NCBI GenBank assembly: GCA_023384575.1
Contig: JAHDVP010000038.1
Span: 1-54,625, forward strand
From: Acidobacteriota bacterium
Lineage (GTDB): Bacteria > Acidobacteriota > Vicinamibacteria > Vicinamibacterales > JAFNAJ01
DNA: 54,625 bases
Direction: 5' to 3'
Part shown: positions 16,572 to 24,008 of the stretch, one piece after another
How the letters are laid out: each line of letters begins with the position of its first letter
How positions within the stretch are numbered: position 1 is the stretch's first letter
Notes under the pieces: generated by a model
What the model was told of the DNA's origin: nothing
Database searches by the model: none
What the model saw: the letters and a program-made list of their open reading frames with translations, nothing else
Made by a program: the position numbers and the translations under genes

Positions 16572-17249
16572 GTGACCGTGAAGACCTCGCCGCTCATCGT
16601 GGCCATCGACGGACCCTCCGGCGCCGGCAAGGGCACCGTGGCCCGGGCCGTGGCCCGCGCCCTCGGTTATCGCCACGTCGACACGGGGGCCATGTACCGC
16701 GCCGTCGCCTGGCTGGCCCTTCACGCCGGCGTGGCGCTCGACGACGAGCCTCGCGTGGCGGCGCTCGCGACCCAGGCGACCTTCGACCTCTCCGACGGGG
16801 GCATTCGCATCGACCGGCACGATGTCACCACCGCAATCCGGACTCCGAACATCGACCGGGCGGCCACGATGGTGGCTCGCATGCCGCGGGTGCGCGAAGC
16901 CCTGGTCGCCGAGCAGCGCCGGATGGGGCAGCAGGGCGGCGTGGTGATGGAGGGGCGCGACATCGGGACGGCGGTCTTCCCGAACGCGGACGTGAAGGTG
17001 TACCTGGACGCGTCTCCGGAGGAGCGCGCGCGCCGGCGCGCGAACGACCCCGCTCACACGGGGCGCGAGGCGGGCACGGCGAGGGTCGCGAGCGAACTCG
17101 CCGCGCGCGACGCCATCGACCGCTCGCGGAAGGCGTCGCCGCTCGCCGTGGCGGCCGACGCGGTGGTCGTCGACACGACCGAGATGTCGGCCGAGGCGGT
17201 CACGGCACGCGTCCTGACGCTCGTCGAGGCGGTTGCCGCGCGGCGCTGA
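16572..17249 (+). CDS. cmk: Cytidylate kinase
   Basis: A 225-aa P-loop kinase. Walker A is GPSGAGKGTVAR near residue 13; the CMP-binding and lid blocks include YRHVDTGAMYRAVAW, VVMEGRDIGTAVFP and ASPEERARRR. It phosphorylates CMP and dCMP, feeding nucleotide pools. The length is close to the 227 aa of E. coli Cmk. GTG 16572 is preferred because the P-loop follows at the standard distance and a -10 hexamer sits 7 nt before it. In many bacteria cmk precedes rpsA; here an inverted DUF6335 gene lies between them. Confidence 0.95.
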   Translation: MTVKTSPLIVAIDGPSGAGKGTVARAVARALGYRHVDTGAMYRAVAWLALHAGVALDDEPRVAALATQATFDLSDGGIRIDRHDVTTAIRTPNIDRAATMVARMPRVREALVAEQRRMGQQGGVVMEGRDIGTAVFPNADVKVYLDASPEERARRRANDPAHTGREAGTARVASELAARDAIDRSRKASPLAVAADAVVVDTTEMSAEAVTARVLTLVEAVAARR

Positions 17250-17301
17250 CCGCGCCCCGGAACGTCTCCCGCGAGGGGCCGGCGCGCACGCCCTGCGCCG
17301 C

Positions 17302-18174
17302 CTACCGTCCGCGTGCCTTGTAGTCGTCCGAAGAGGCCGGGTCGAGCTCCCACCGGTGCCGGTCGCGTTCGGCGATCTTGTCCGCGCCCTGCAGCTCTTC
17401 GTTGTCGTCGTACTCGACGCCGAGCGCCCGGCCGATGGCATCGGCGTCGTCCTGGTCGGGCGTCGGGTTGTCGCCTCCGGGGGCCTCGTCGCCGCTCGAA
17501 TACGCGACCTCCCAGTTGGCATCGACGTCACCACCGGTCAGCACGCTCTCCGCCTCGCCGCCTGCCTCTGTCCCGTTCCGGCCAGCCCTGGCTCGGGCCG
17601 GACGCCGGACGTCGGCGCTCAGCGACGAGGGGGTCGCGTTCGACGGCAGGCCGTTGGCGTCCTCGATGGGGGAGATGGCGAGCGGCTCGAGGGGAAACGG
17701 CACCTCGAACCGCGGCCGGGTCCGCCGGGTCTTCGGTTCGCGGGGCGGGGCGGCGGCCGGCGCGGGGCGCGTCGTCGAGGCCTTCGCCCTCGCGCGCGTC
17801 GCGGCCCGAGGCGGGCGCGAGCGCGTGCGGGCCGGGGCCGGCTTCGGCGTGCTCCTGGCGACGCGGCCGGTCTTGGGCGCCGGACGTTTGGCCGCCTGAC
17901 GCTTCTTCGGAGCGACCGTCCTGAGAGCAGCCTTTTTCGGAACGGTCGTCTTCGGAGTGGCCTTCCTCGGAGCGGCGTTCTTCGAAGCGGCTTTCCTTGG
18001 AGCCGCCCTTTTTGGAGCGGTCTTCTTCGGAGAGGCCTTCTTCGGGGCCTTCATCTTGGCGCGGCTCGCGGCACGCGAGGGTCGCGCCTTCTTCGCGGCG
18101 GCCTTGCGCGGGCGAGGCGCGGCCTTGGGGCCCCGGCTGGCGTGTCGGGGCCGCGTCGGCGTGCGCTTGGCCAT
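17302..18174 (-). CDS. Histone H1-like Lys/Ala/Pro-rich protein fused to a DUF6335 domain
   Basis: 290 aa in two parts. Residues 1-140 are very basic (Lys, Arg, Ala, Pro) and include ten pentapeptide repeats of the type A-x-P-K/R-K (residues 42-91), resembling histone H1-like DNA-binding tails. After a Pro-rich linker the C-terminal about 80 residues are acidic and match DUF6335: LTGGDVDANW, GGDNPTPDQDD and RDRHRWELDPASS. The function is unknown; the tail suggests nucleic-acid binding in the nucleoid. A GGGAGAGAG Shine-Dalgarno precedes the ATG at 18174. It is divergent from rpsA and convergent with cmk. Confidence 0.82.
   Translation of the reverse strand: MAKRTPTRPRHASRGPKAAPRPRKAAAKKARPSRAASRAKMKAPKKASPKKTAPKRAAPRKAASKNAAPRKATPKTTVPKKAALRTVAPKKRQAAKRPAPKTGRVARSTPKPAPARTRSRPPRAATRARAKASTTRPAPAAAPPREPKTRRTRPRFEVPFPLEPLAISPIEDANGLPSNATPSSLSADVRRPARARAGRNGTEAGGEAESVLTGGDVDANWEVAYSSGDEAPGGDNPTPDQDDADAIGRALGVEYDDNEELQGADKIAERDRHRWELDPASSDDYKARGR
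17902..18051 (-). repeat. Ten 15-nt tandem repeats encoding pentapeptides in the H1-like protein
   Basis: An exact 15-nt period over 150 nt. Each unit encodes a pentapeptide near (A/T)(A/S/V)P(K/R)(K/T), for example KAPKK, ASPKK, TAPKR, AAPRK and TVPKK. Because the period is a multiple of three, gain or loss of units would keep the reading frame, so length variation between strains is expected. Confidence 0.85.
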
Positions 18175-18190
18175 GATTCTCTCTCCCGTG

Positions 18191-18218
18191 TTGACAGAAG
18201 CTCGTTAAATGTTGTAAT
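18191..18218 (+). promoter_or_regulatory. Strong sigma-70 promoter for rpsA
   Basis: A consensus -35 TTGACA (18191-18196), a 16-nt spacer, and TGTAAT (18213-18218, 5 of 6 matches to TATAAT) lie within an A+T-rich island. Transcription would start near 18225, leaving a leader of about 86 nt before rpsA. This is the best canonical promoter in the window. Confidence 0.85.
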
Positions 18219-18227
18219 TTCGAGTGC

Positions 18228-18281
18228 TTATCGTCCTTGACGATAACACGACCGACAGCCCGCCGGCGCTGAGAGGCCGGC
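18228..18281 (+). promoter_or_regulatory. Two tandem hairpins in the rpsA leader
   Basis: A perfect 8-bp inverted repeat TTATCGTC (18228-18235) / GACGATAA (18239-18246) with a 3-nt loop begins about 3 nt after the predicted transcription start. A second stem GCCGGC (18262-18267) / GCCGGC (18276-18281) follows. The Shine-Dalgarno AGGAGG is at 18294-18299. S1 binds structured leaders of its own mRNA in E. coli, so an autoregulatory role is plausible but unproven here. Confidence 0.5.
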
Positions 18282-18310
18282 AAACGATCGCCGAGGAGGA
18301 CCCGCAGAGC

Positions 18311-20089
18311 ATGGCCAACCTAGAGGACATCGAGAAGACCGACTACGCGCAGGGAGGTGAGCACGAGCGCACGCGCCCGGCGCCGGTCTCCCGTCTCAAG
18401 CGCCTCACGTCACCCGAAGACGACGACCCCGAGACCCAGGAATACGCCCGTCTTCTGGAGCAGTACGATACCAGCTTCCGTACCATTGCGGAAGGAGAGG
18501 TCGTCAAGGGCACGGTGCTGCGTGTCACGGCCGCGTCGGTCGTGGTCGACGTCGGGTTCAAGTCGGAGGGCATGATTGCCGCCGATGAGTTCCTCGACGA
18601 GCAAGGGCAGGTCACCGTGCAGCCTGGCGACGTGGTCGACGTGCTGCTCGAGCGCACCGAAGATCGCGACGGCCACGTCGTCCTCTCGCGCGAGAAGGCC
18701 GAGAAGATGAAGATCTGGGACGACGTGGAGCGAGCCTACACGGATCGCAAGGTCGTCATCGGCCGCGTCATCGAGCGGATCAAGGGGGGGCTGGCCGTTG
18801 ACATCGGCGTGCGCGCCTTCCTGCCGGGCAGCCAGATCGACGTCCGGCCGGTCCGCAACCTCGACGCGCTCAAGGGGCAGGAGCTCCGGATGCGCGTCAT
18901 CAAGGTGAACAAGAAGCGCGGCAACATCGTGCTCTCGCGCAAGGTGCTCCTCGAAGAGGAGAACGCTGAGAAGAAGAAGACGACGCTCGACCAGCTCGCC
19001 GAGGGCAAGGTGATGCGCGGCGTCGTGAAGAACATCACCGACTACGGCGCGTTCATCGACCTCGGCGGCATCGACGGCTTGCTGCACATCACCGACATGT
19101 CGTGGGGCCGGGTGTCGCACCCGTCGGAGATCTTCAAGGTCAACGACGAGATCGACGTCATTGTCCTCAAGTACGATCCGGCGACCGAGCGGGTGTCGCT
19201 CGGCCACAAGCAGCTCACGCCGGATCCGTGGTCGGATGTCGTCGAACGCTATCCGGTCACGGCGCGTGTCACCGGCAAGGTGGTCAGCCTGACCGACTAC
19301 GGGGCGTTCGTCGAGCTCGAGCCGGGCGTCGAAGGCCTCATCCACGTCTCGGAGATGTCGTGGAGCAAGCGGGTCAAGCACCCGTCGAAGCTCCTCAACG
19401 TCGGCGATGTCGTCGAGGCGATGGTGCTCGGCGTCGACCCGGCCGCACGGCGCATCTCGCTCGGCCTGAAGCAGGTGGCGGCCAATCCGTGGGAAGAGCT
19501 GGCCGACCGGTATCCTCCGGGCACCCGCATCACCGGCAAGGTGCGCAACCTCACCGAGTTCGGCGCGTTCGTCGAGGTCGAGGAAGGCATCGACGGGCTC
19601 ATTCACATCTCGGACATGTCGTGGAGCAAGCGGCTCAAGCACCCGTCCGAGGTGCTGAAGAAGGGCGACAAGGTCGAGGCGATGGTGCTCAACGTCGACG
19701 CCGAGAACCAGCGGCTGTCGCTCGGCCTCAAGCAGCTCGCGACCGACGTCTGGGACGAGTTCTTCTCGAGGACCAACGTCGGGGACCTCGTCGAGGGCAA
19801 GGTCGTGCGGCTCACCAATTTCGGGGCCTTCGTCGAGCTGGCGGACGGCATCGAGGGGCTGATTCACGTCTCGGAGTTCGACGACTCGCAGGGCGGGGAG
19901 AAGATCGACCTGCAGGTCGAGCAGTCGTATCAGATGAAGGTGATCAAGCTCAGCCCGTCGGAGCGCAAGATCGGCCTGAGCATCCGCGCGCTCAAGTCGG
20001 ACGAGTACCGCACCGACTGGGAGAGCTACGTCACCGACGCGGCGTCACCCAACGTCACGCTCGGCGACCACTTCCGGCACAACCAGTAG
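18311..20089 (+). CDS. rpsA: 30S ribosomal protein S1
   Basis: A 592-aa protein with an acidic N-terminal extension and six OB-fold S1 repeats (roughly 59-130, 145-212, 232-302, 317-388, 404-475, 490-562). The repeats carry signatures such as ITDYGAFIDLGGIDGLLHIT, LTDYGAFVELEPGVEGLIHV and LTEFGAFVEVEEGIDGLIHI. S1 docks mRNAs on the 30S subunit. ATG 18311 is chosen over the upstream in-frame ATG 18224 because AGGAGG lies 11 nt before it and the predicted transcription start (about 18225) falls at the upstream codon. A GC-rich hairpin follows the stop, before HU. Confidence 0.97.
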   Translation: MANLEDIEKTDYAQGGEHERTRPAPVSRLKRLTSPEDDDPETQEYARLLEQYDTSFRTIAEGEVVKGTVLRVTAASVVVDVGFKSEGMIAADEFLDEQGQVTVQPGDVVDVLLERTEDRDGHVVLSREKAEKMKIWDDVERAYTDRKVVIGRVIERIKGGLAVDIGVRAFLPGSQIDVRPVRNLDALKGQELRMRVIKVNKKRGNIVLSRKVLLEEENAEKKKTTLDQLAEGKVMRGVVKNITDYGAFIDLGGIDGLLHITDMSWGRVSHPSEIFKVNDEIDVIVLKYDPATERVSLGHKQLTPDPWSDVVERYPVTARVTGKVVSLTDYGAFVELEPGVEGLIHVSEMSWSKRVKHPSKLLNVGDVVEAMVLGVDPAARRISLGLKQVAANPWEELADRYPPGTRITGKVRNLTEFGAFVEVEEGIDGLIHISDMSWSKRLKHPSEVLKKGDKVEAMVLNVDAENQRLSLGLKQLATDVWDEFFSRTNVGDLVEGKVVRLTNFGAFVELADGIEGLIHVSEFDDSQGGEKIDLQVEQSYQMKVIKLSPSERKIGLSIRALKSDEYRTDWESYVTDAASPNVTLGDHFRHNQ

Positions 20090-20114
20090 AGCCGGGAGCC
20101 CGGAGGTCCATCGG

Positions 20115-20143
20115 CCGGGGCTGGGCGACGAGCCCGGCCCCGG
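20115..20143 (+). terminator. GC-rich hairpin downstream of rpsA
   Basis: A 12-bp stem CCGGGGCTGGGC (20115-20126) / GCCCGGCCCCGG (20132-20143) with one T-G wobble and a 5-nt loop, followed by a weak pyrimidine tract (TTCTCTC). It is probably a terminator or attenuator between rpsA and the HU gene; the absence of a real T run makes full termination uncertain. Confidence 0.6.
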
Positions 20144-20189
20144 TTCTCTCCGCGCCGCCGGCGGCGGACGCGGCCCGCAAGAGGGACGC

Positions 20190-20552
20190 ATGGCAACTGG
20201 GGGCAGCATGACGAAGGCGGACCTCGTCGAGGAAGTCTCGCGGGTGTCCGACCTCACGAAGAAGCACTCCGAGGTCATCGTCGAGACGGTGTTCAAGAGC
20301 ATCATCGACGCACTGCACCGCGGCGAGAAGATCGAGCTGCGGGGCTTCGGCAGCTTCCGCCTGCGGCGGCGCGAGCCACGGAAGGGCCGGAACCCCAAGA
20401 CCGGTGACAAAGTCGACGTGCCGCCCAAGAAGGTGCCGTACTTCAAGCCCGGCAAGGAACTGAAGGACCTGATCAATCGCCTGCCCGACGCGGCGGCGGT
20501 CGCGGTGGCGCCCCACGAGACCTTCGCGCCCCGGGCCGACCCGCAGGCGTGA
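20190..20552 (+). CDS. hup: HU/IHF family DNA-binding protein
   Basis: 120 aa, slightly longer than the usual 90-100. The core is MTKADLVEEVSRV, then IELRGFGSFRLRRREPRKGR, the beta-arm KTGDKVDVPPKKVPYFKPG and the final helix GKELKDLINRL. About 20 extra C-terminal residues follow. It bends and compacts DNA in the nucleoid. ATG 20190 follows GAGGGA (20181-20186); a second in-frame ATG at 20208 begins the family core. The stop overlaps a GTG that is an alternative start of the HIT gene. Confidence 0.94.
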   Translation: MATGGSMTKADLVEEVSRVSDLTKKHSEVIVETVFKSIIDALHRGEKIELRGFGSFRLRRREPRKGRNPKTGDKVDVPPKKVPYFKPGKELKDLINRLPDAAAVAVAPHETFAPRADPQA

Positions 20553-20554
20553 TC

Positions 20555-21073
20555 ATGGAGCGGCTCTGGTCGCCCTGGCGACTGCAGTACGTGACGGGCG
20601 CCGATCAGGCCAGCGGCTGCGTGTTCTGCCAGGCACTCGACACGGCCGCCGAGTCGCCGCTCGTCGTCTTCCGTGGCCGGCTCGCCTTCGTGATCCTGAA
20701 TCTCTATCCGTACAACAACGGCCACCTGATGGTCGTCCCGACCCGGCACGTCGGGTCGCTCGCGGCCGCGACGCGCGAGGAACTGGCCGAGGTCATGGAA
20801 CTCACCCGGCGCTCGGAGATGGCGCTCGGCGAGGCATACGCGCCGCACGGTCTCAACGTCGGCATCAACCTCGGCAAGGCGGCCGGTGCCGGGGTGCTCG
20901 ACCACCTGCACGTCCACCTGGTGCCGCGCTGGAGCGGCGACACCAACTTCATGTCGGTCGTGGGCGACGTCCGCGTACTGCCCGAGGAACTCGAGCAGAC
21001 GGCCGAGCGCCTGCGTCCCATCTTCGCGCGGCTTGCGGCCGCGGCTGGCGATGCATCTCGAACCGACGAGTGA
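20555..21073 (+). CDS. HIT family hydrolase/phosphorylase (Ap4A-type)
   Basis: A 172-aa histidine-triad protein. N-terminal MERLWSPWRLQYV and the CVFC pair are typical of bacterial AP-4-A phosphorylase-like HIT proteins; the catalytic triad motif is HLHVHLVPRW. It would cleave diadenosine polyphosphates or other nucleotide conjugates. A GTG at 20549 overlapping the HU stop is an alternative start; ATG 20555 fits the family N-terminus better. The 3' end overlaps the next gene by 23 nt. Confidence 0.92.
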   Translation: MERLWSPWRLQYVTGADQASGCVFCQALDTAAESPLVVFRGRLAFVILNLYPYNNGHLMVVPTRHVGSLAAATREELAEVMELTRRSEMALGEAYAPHGLNVGINLGKAAGAGVLDHLHVHLVPRWSGDTNFMSVVGDVRVLPEELEQTAERLRPIFARLAAAAGDASRTDE

Positions 21074-22193
21074 ACAGCTGGCGTTGCGCGACCGGGCCGC
21101 GAGCTTCGCGGCCGCCGAGGTCGCGCCGCGCGCGTCGACCATCGACGAGTCCGACGAGTTCCCGGCCGATCTCGTGCGCCGGGCCGGCGAGCTCGGCCTG
21201 ATGGGCATGACCGTGGCCCGCGAGTGGGGCGGCGGAGGGCACGACTACGTGGCCTCCGCGCTCGCCATCGAGGCCCTGGCCCGCGCGAGCGCGACGGTGT
21301 CGGTCATCGTCTCGGTGAACAACTCGCTCGTGGCCGAGACCATCGAGCGGTTCGGCACCGACGAGCAGCGGGGACGCTGGCTGCGTCCGCTCGCCACCGG
21401 CACGGCACTCGGCGCCTTCGCCCTGTCGGAGCCCGAGGCCGGCAGCGACGCGGCCAACCAGCAGACCCGCGTCACGATGGACGGCTTCGACTTCCGGCTC
21501 GACGGCCTCAAGGTCTGGGTGGCGAACGCCGTCGCGGCCGACATGGCCATCGTGTTCGCGGCGACGCAGCCCGACCTCGCGAGCCGCGGGATCAGCGCGT
21601 TCCTCGTGCCGCTCGATTCGCCGGGCATCACGCGGCGGGCGCGGAACGACTCGCTGGGCGTACGGGGCCTGGGGTGCGTCGACCTGGAGTTCACCGACGT
21701 GCGCCTCGACTCGAGCCAGATGCTCGGCGCGCCCGGGCAGGGCTTCAAGATCGCGCGCTGGGCGCTCGACGGCGGCCGGATCGCCATCGCCGCGCAGGCG
21801 CTCGGCGTCGGGCAGGCCGCGCTCGACGAGGCGATCGCGCAGGCGAAGCACCGTCAGGCCTTCGGCCAGGCGATCGCCAACTACCAGGCCATCCAGTGGA
21901 TGCTGGCCGACATGGCCACCGAGCTCGATGCCGCACGCATGCTCACCCTGAAGGCGGCCGCGGCCAAGGACGGGCAGGAGCGCTGCACGCTCGAGGCCTC
22001 GATGGCGAAGCTGCTCGCCTCGGAGGCCGCCCACCGCGCGGCCGACCGCGCCATGCAGATCTTCGCATCGGCCGGCTATCGCCGGGGCTCGACGGTCGAG
22101 CGGCTGTTCCGCGACGTTCGCGCCACCGAGATCTACCAGGGGACGTCGGAAGTCCAGCGGATGATCATCGCGCAGAACATCCTGGCCGGTTGA
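21051..22193 (+). CDS. Acyl-CoA dehydrogenase family protein lacking the usual catalytic Glu
   Basis: 380 aa with the full acyl-CoA dehydrogenase fold: N-terminal helices, FAD-contacting FALSEPEAGSDAA and VWVANAVAADM, and C-terminal KHRQAFGQAIANYQ and RATEIYQGTSEVQR. The block that normally reads Y-E-G-T, with Glu as catalytic base, has Gln363. The alternative base position of isovaleryl-CoA-type enzymes reads LDGGR rather than LDxER. So it may use another base, have a different activity, or be weak. The start overlaps the HIT gene by 23 nt, implying co-translation. A short CAGGCNN array follows the stop. Confidence 0.9.
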   Translation: MHLEPTSEQLALRDRAASFAAAEVAPRASTIDESDEFPADLVRRAGELGLMGMTVAREWGGGGHDYVASALAIEALARASATVSVIVSVNNSLVAETIERFGTDEQRGRWLRPLATGTALGAFALSEPEAGSDAANQQTRVTMDGFDFRLDGLKVWVANAVAADMAIVFAATQPDLASRGISAFLVPLDSPGITRRARNDSLGVRGLGCVDLEFTDVRLDSSQMLGAPGQGFKIARWALDGGRIAIAAQALGVGQAALDEAIAQAKHRQAFGQAIANYQAIQWMLADMATELDAARMLTLKAAAAKDGQERCTLEASMAKLLASEAAHRAADRAMQIFASAGYRRGSTVERLFRDVRATEIYQGTSEVQRMIIAQNILAG

Positions 22194-22201
22194 GCTGACC
22201 A

Positions 22202-22222
22202 CAGGCCACAGGCGACAGGCCG
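22202..22222 (+). repeat. Three CAGGCNN heptamers after the acyl-CoA dehydrogenase gene
   Basis: CAGGCCA, CAGGCGA and CAGGCCG in tandem, starting 8 nt after the stop codon at 22191-22193 and pointing the same way as the upstream gene. There is no four-helix-bundle gene and no inverted partner within the following 126 nt, which otherwise hold only the GNAT ribosome binding site. Confidence 0.65.
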
Positions 22223-22348
22223 ATGCGCCCGAGTCCTCCGGCGCTCGCCGGGCTGCCGGCGCAGACCACCGACGCTCGACCTCACCCGCGCACCGGTGAC
22301 GCCAGAGCCCAAGGCTGTTGACGCCGAGGGCAGTCGAAGAGGGAGGTC

Positions 22349-23185
22349 ATGTTCGCTGACGTTGTTCTGACCCGCCGCGTCGAGCGGGCCGAAGCCGAGC
22401 TGACCGCGTCGGTCGCGAGGGCCGTGGCCCGCCGCCACCCGGGTGACGGAGCGTTTGCCGAGCCCGTCGGCGGCGGGGTGGCTGCCTACTGCCGGCGCGG
22501 GTCGCCGATGAACAAGATGATCGGGCTCGGTCTCGGCCCCCAGGTCGCCCTCGCCGACCTTGCTCGCGTCGAACGGCGGTTCGCCGATCTGGGCGTGCCG
22601 CTCCAGGCGGAAGTGTCCGCGCTCGCCGATCCCGCCCTCTGGTCGACGTTGACGGGGCGGGGATACGTGCTCGAAGGGTTCGAGTTCGTGCTCGGCGCCG
22701 CGGTGGGCCGGCGGGGCGCCGGTGCGACCTCCTCGTCAGTCGACGTCCGTGTGGCCGGGCCGGAAGACGCTGCGCGGTGGATGGACATCGTGGCGACGGG
22801 CTTCGAGCATCCAGACGTCTCGCCGACCGGAGTGACCGGCGAGATCGTTCCGCGGGCCGCCCTCGAGCAGGCCTTCGTCGACTTCGCCGAAGCCGGCGGG
22901 CTGCGGCGGTATCTGGCCTTCGTCGACGGAGAGCCAGCCGGCGGCGCGAGCCTTCGTCTCGAAGGCGGGGTGGCGCAGCTGTGCGGTGCGGCGACGCTGC
23001 CGGCCTTCCGGCGACGCGGCGTGCAGACGGCACTGCTCCATGCGCGGCTCGACGACGCGGCGGCGCAGAGATGCGATGTCGTCGTCGTGACCACCGCGCC
23101 CGGATCGATGTCGCAGGCGAACGTTCAGCGGCAGGGGCTCGCCCTCTTGTACCCGCGAGCCATTCTCGTGCGTCAGCCCGCCTGA
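22349..23185 (+). CDS. GNAT family N-acetyltransferase
   Basis: 278 aa. The C-terminal half is a GNAT domain: the acetyl-CoA-binding motif A reads ATLPAFRRRGVQTALLHARL (the R/Q-x-x-G-x-G/A loop), and the strand DVVVVTTAPGSMSQANVQRQG follows. The N-terminal half (about 1-130) is probably a second, degenerate GNAT-like domain. The substrate is unknown. GGAGG (22342-22346) is an appropriate Shine-Dalgarno for ATG 22349. A REP-like hairpin follows the stop. Confidence 0.85.
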   Translation: MFADVVLTRRVERAEAELTASVARAVARRHPGDGAFAEPVGGGVAAYCRRGSPMNKMIGLGLGPQVALADLARVERRFADLGVPLQAEVSALADPALWSTLTGRGYVLEGFEFVLGAAVGRRGAGATSSSVDVRVAGPEDAARWMDIVATGFEHPDVSPTGVTGEIVPRAALEQAFVDFAEAGGLRRYLAFVDGEPAGGASLRLEGGVAQLCGAATLPAFRRRGVQTALLHARLDDAAAQRCDVVVVTTAPGSMSQANVQRQGLALLYPRAILVRQPA

Positions 23186-23192
23186 GCGGTGC

Positions 23193-23250
23193 CGCCGGGG
23201 CTGAAGTCCCGGCGCGACGGAACAGCGTCTGCCGCGCCCCGGCGCGACGG
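23193..23250. repeat. REP-like hairpin with repeated CCCGGCGCGACGG
   Basis: A 9-bp stem CGCCGGGGC (23193-23201) / GTCCCGGCG (23206-23214) with a TGAA loop follows the GNAT stop. The right flank GAAGTCCCGGCGCGACGG is partly repeated at 23237-23250, and a related copy lies downstream of uvrC (10502-10518). It sits between convergent genes and may act as a bidirectional terminator or a dispersed REP-type repeat. Confidence 0.6.
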
Positions 23251-23262
23251 GCGGTTCGGGCG

Positions 23263-24003
23263 CTACGGCGGCACGGAGGCGGCTCCGGCGTTGGCTTGGT
23301 CGACGCCTTCGGCGCTGAAGAGCGTCGCCCCTGCGGCGTCGAGTACCGCGTCGTAGTCGGAGAACGCCGCGTGCGGCGGCCAGTCGTGGGCCGCGAGCGC
23401 CGGGCCGTCGAAGCTGGTCGTGATGGCGATGGTGACCATGCCGGCGCGGCGCGCGGCCTCGATGCCCATCGGCGCGTCTTCAAACGCGAGGCAGTGACGA
23501 GGCTCGACGTCGAGCCGCCGGGCCGCTTCGAGAAACACGTCGGGATGGGGCTTGCCGTGTGGCACTTCGTCCGACCGCACGGTACGCGGTTCGAGGTGCG
23601 CCAGGCCGAGCTCCGCCAGGGTGTGCGTGACGTTCGGGGCCGGCGCGGATGTCGCCAGCGCGACCGGGATGCCGCTTGCGTCGAGCCAGCCCAGCAGGCG
23701 ATCGAGGCCGCGGAGCGGCGAGAGCCGGCCCGTCGAGAGCGTGCGATAGAGCGACTCCTTCTCCTCTTCGAGCGCGGTGAGCTCGGGGGCCTCGATCGCT
23801 CGGGCGAACAGGACCGGGAAGATCTCGCGATTGCGCTTCCCATCGAGCTTCGCGCGATCGCGCATCGTGATGGCGGGCAGGTCGTGACGCGCGGCGAACC
23901 GCTCGAACGCCTGGGCGTGCAACGGCATGTTGTCGACGAGCGTTCCGTCGACGTCGAAGACGACAGCACGGGGCCGGAACCCCGGCGGCAGACCAGTGAA
24001 CAT
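23263..24003 (-). CDS. HAD superfamily phosphatase (beta-phosphoglucomutase-like)
   Basis: 246 aa. Motif I is VVFDVDGTLVDN (nucleophile and acid/base Asp), motif II is ALATSAP, and motifs III/IV are GKPHPDVFLEAARRL and CLAFEDAPMGIEAA. The four-helix cap after motif I is the subfamily I type of beta-phosphoglucomutases and sugar-phosphate phosphatases. The precise substrate is not determinable. The start is 5 nt after the stop of the acyl-CoA dehydrogenase gene on the same strand, so they form an operon. Confidence 0.9.
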   Translation of the reverse strand: MFTGLPPGFRPRAVVFDVDGTLVDNMPLHAQAFERFAARHDLPAITMRDRAKLDGKRNREIFPVLFARAIEAPELTALEEEKESLYRTLSTGRLSPLRGLDRLLGWLDASGIPVALATSAPAPNVTHTLAELGLAHLEPRTVRSDEVPHGKPHPDVFLEAARRLDVEPRHCLAFEDAPMGIEAARRAGMVTIAITTSFDGPALAAHDWPPHAAFSDYDAVLDAAGATLFSAEGVDQANAGAASVPP

Positions 24004-24008
24004 GCCGT

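Noticed and set aside
18410-19867. 485-codon antisense frame within rpsA
   Set aside because: It is a mirror of the repeated S1 domains; its apparent internal repetition derives from rpsA.
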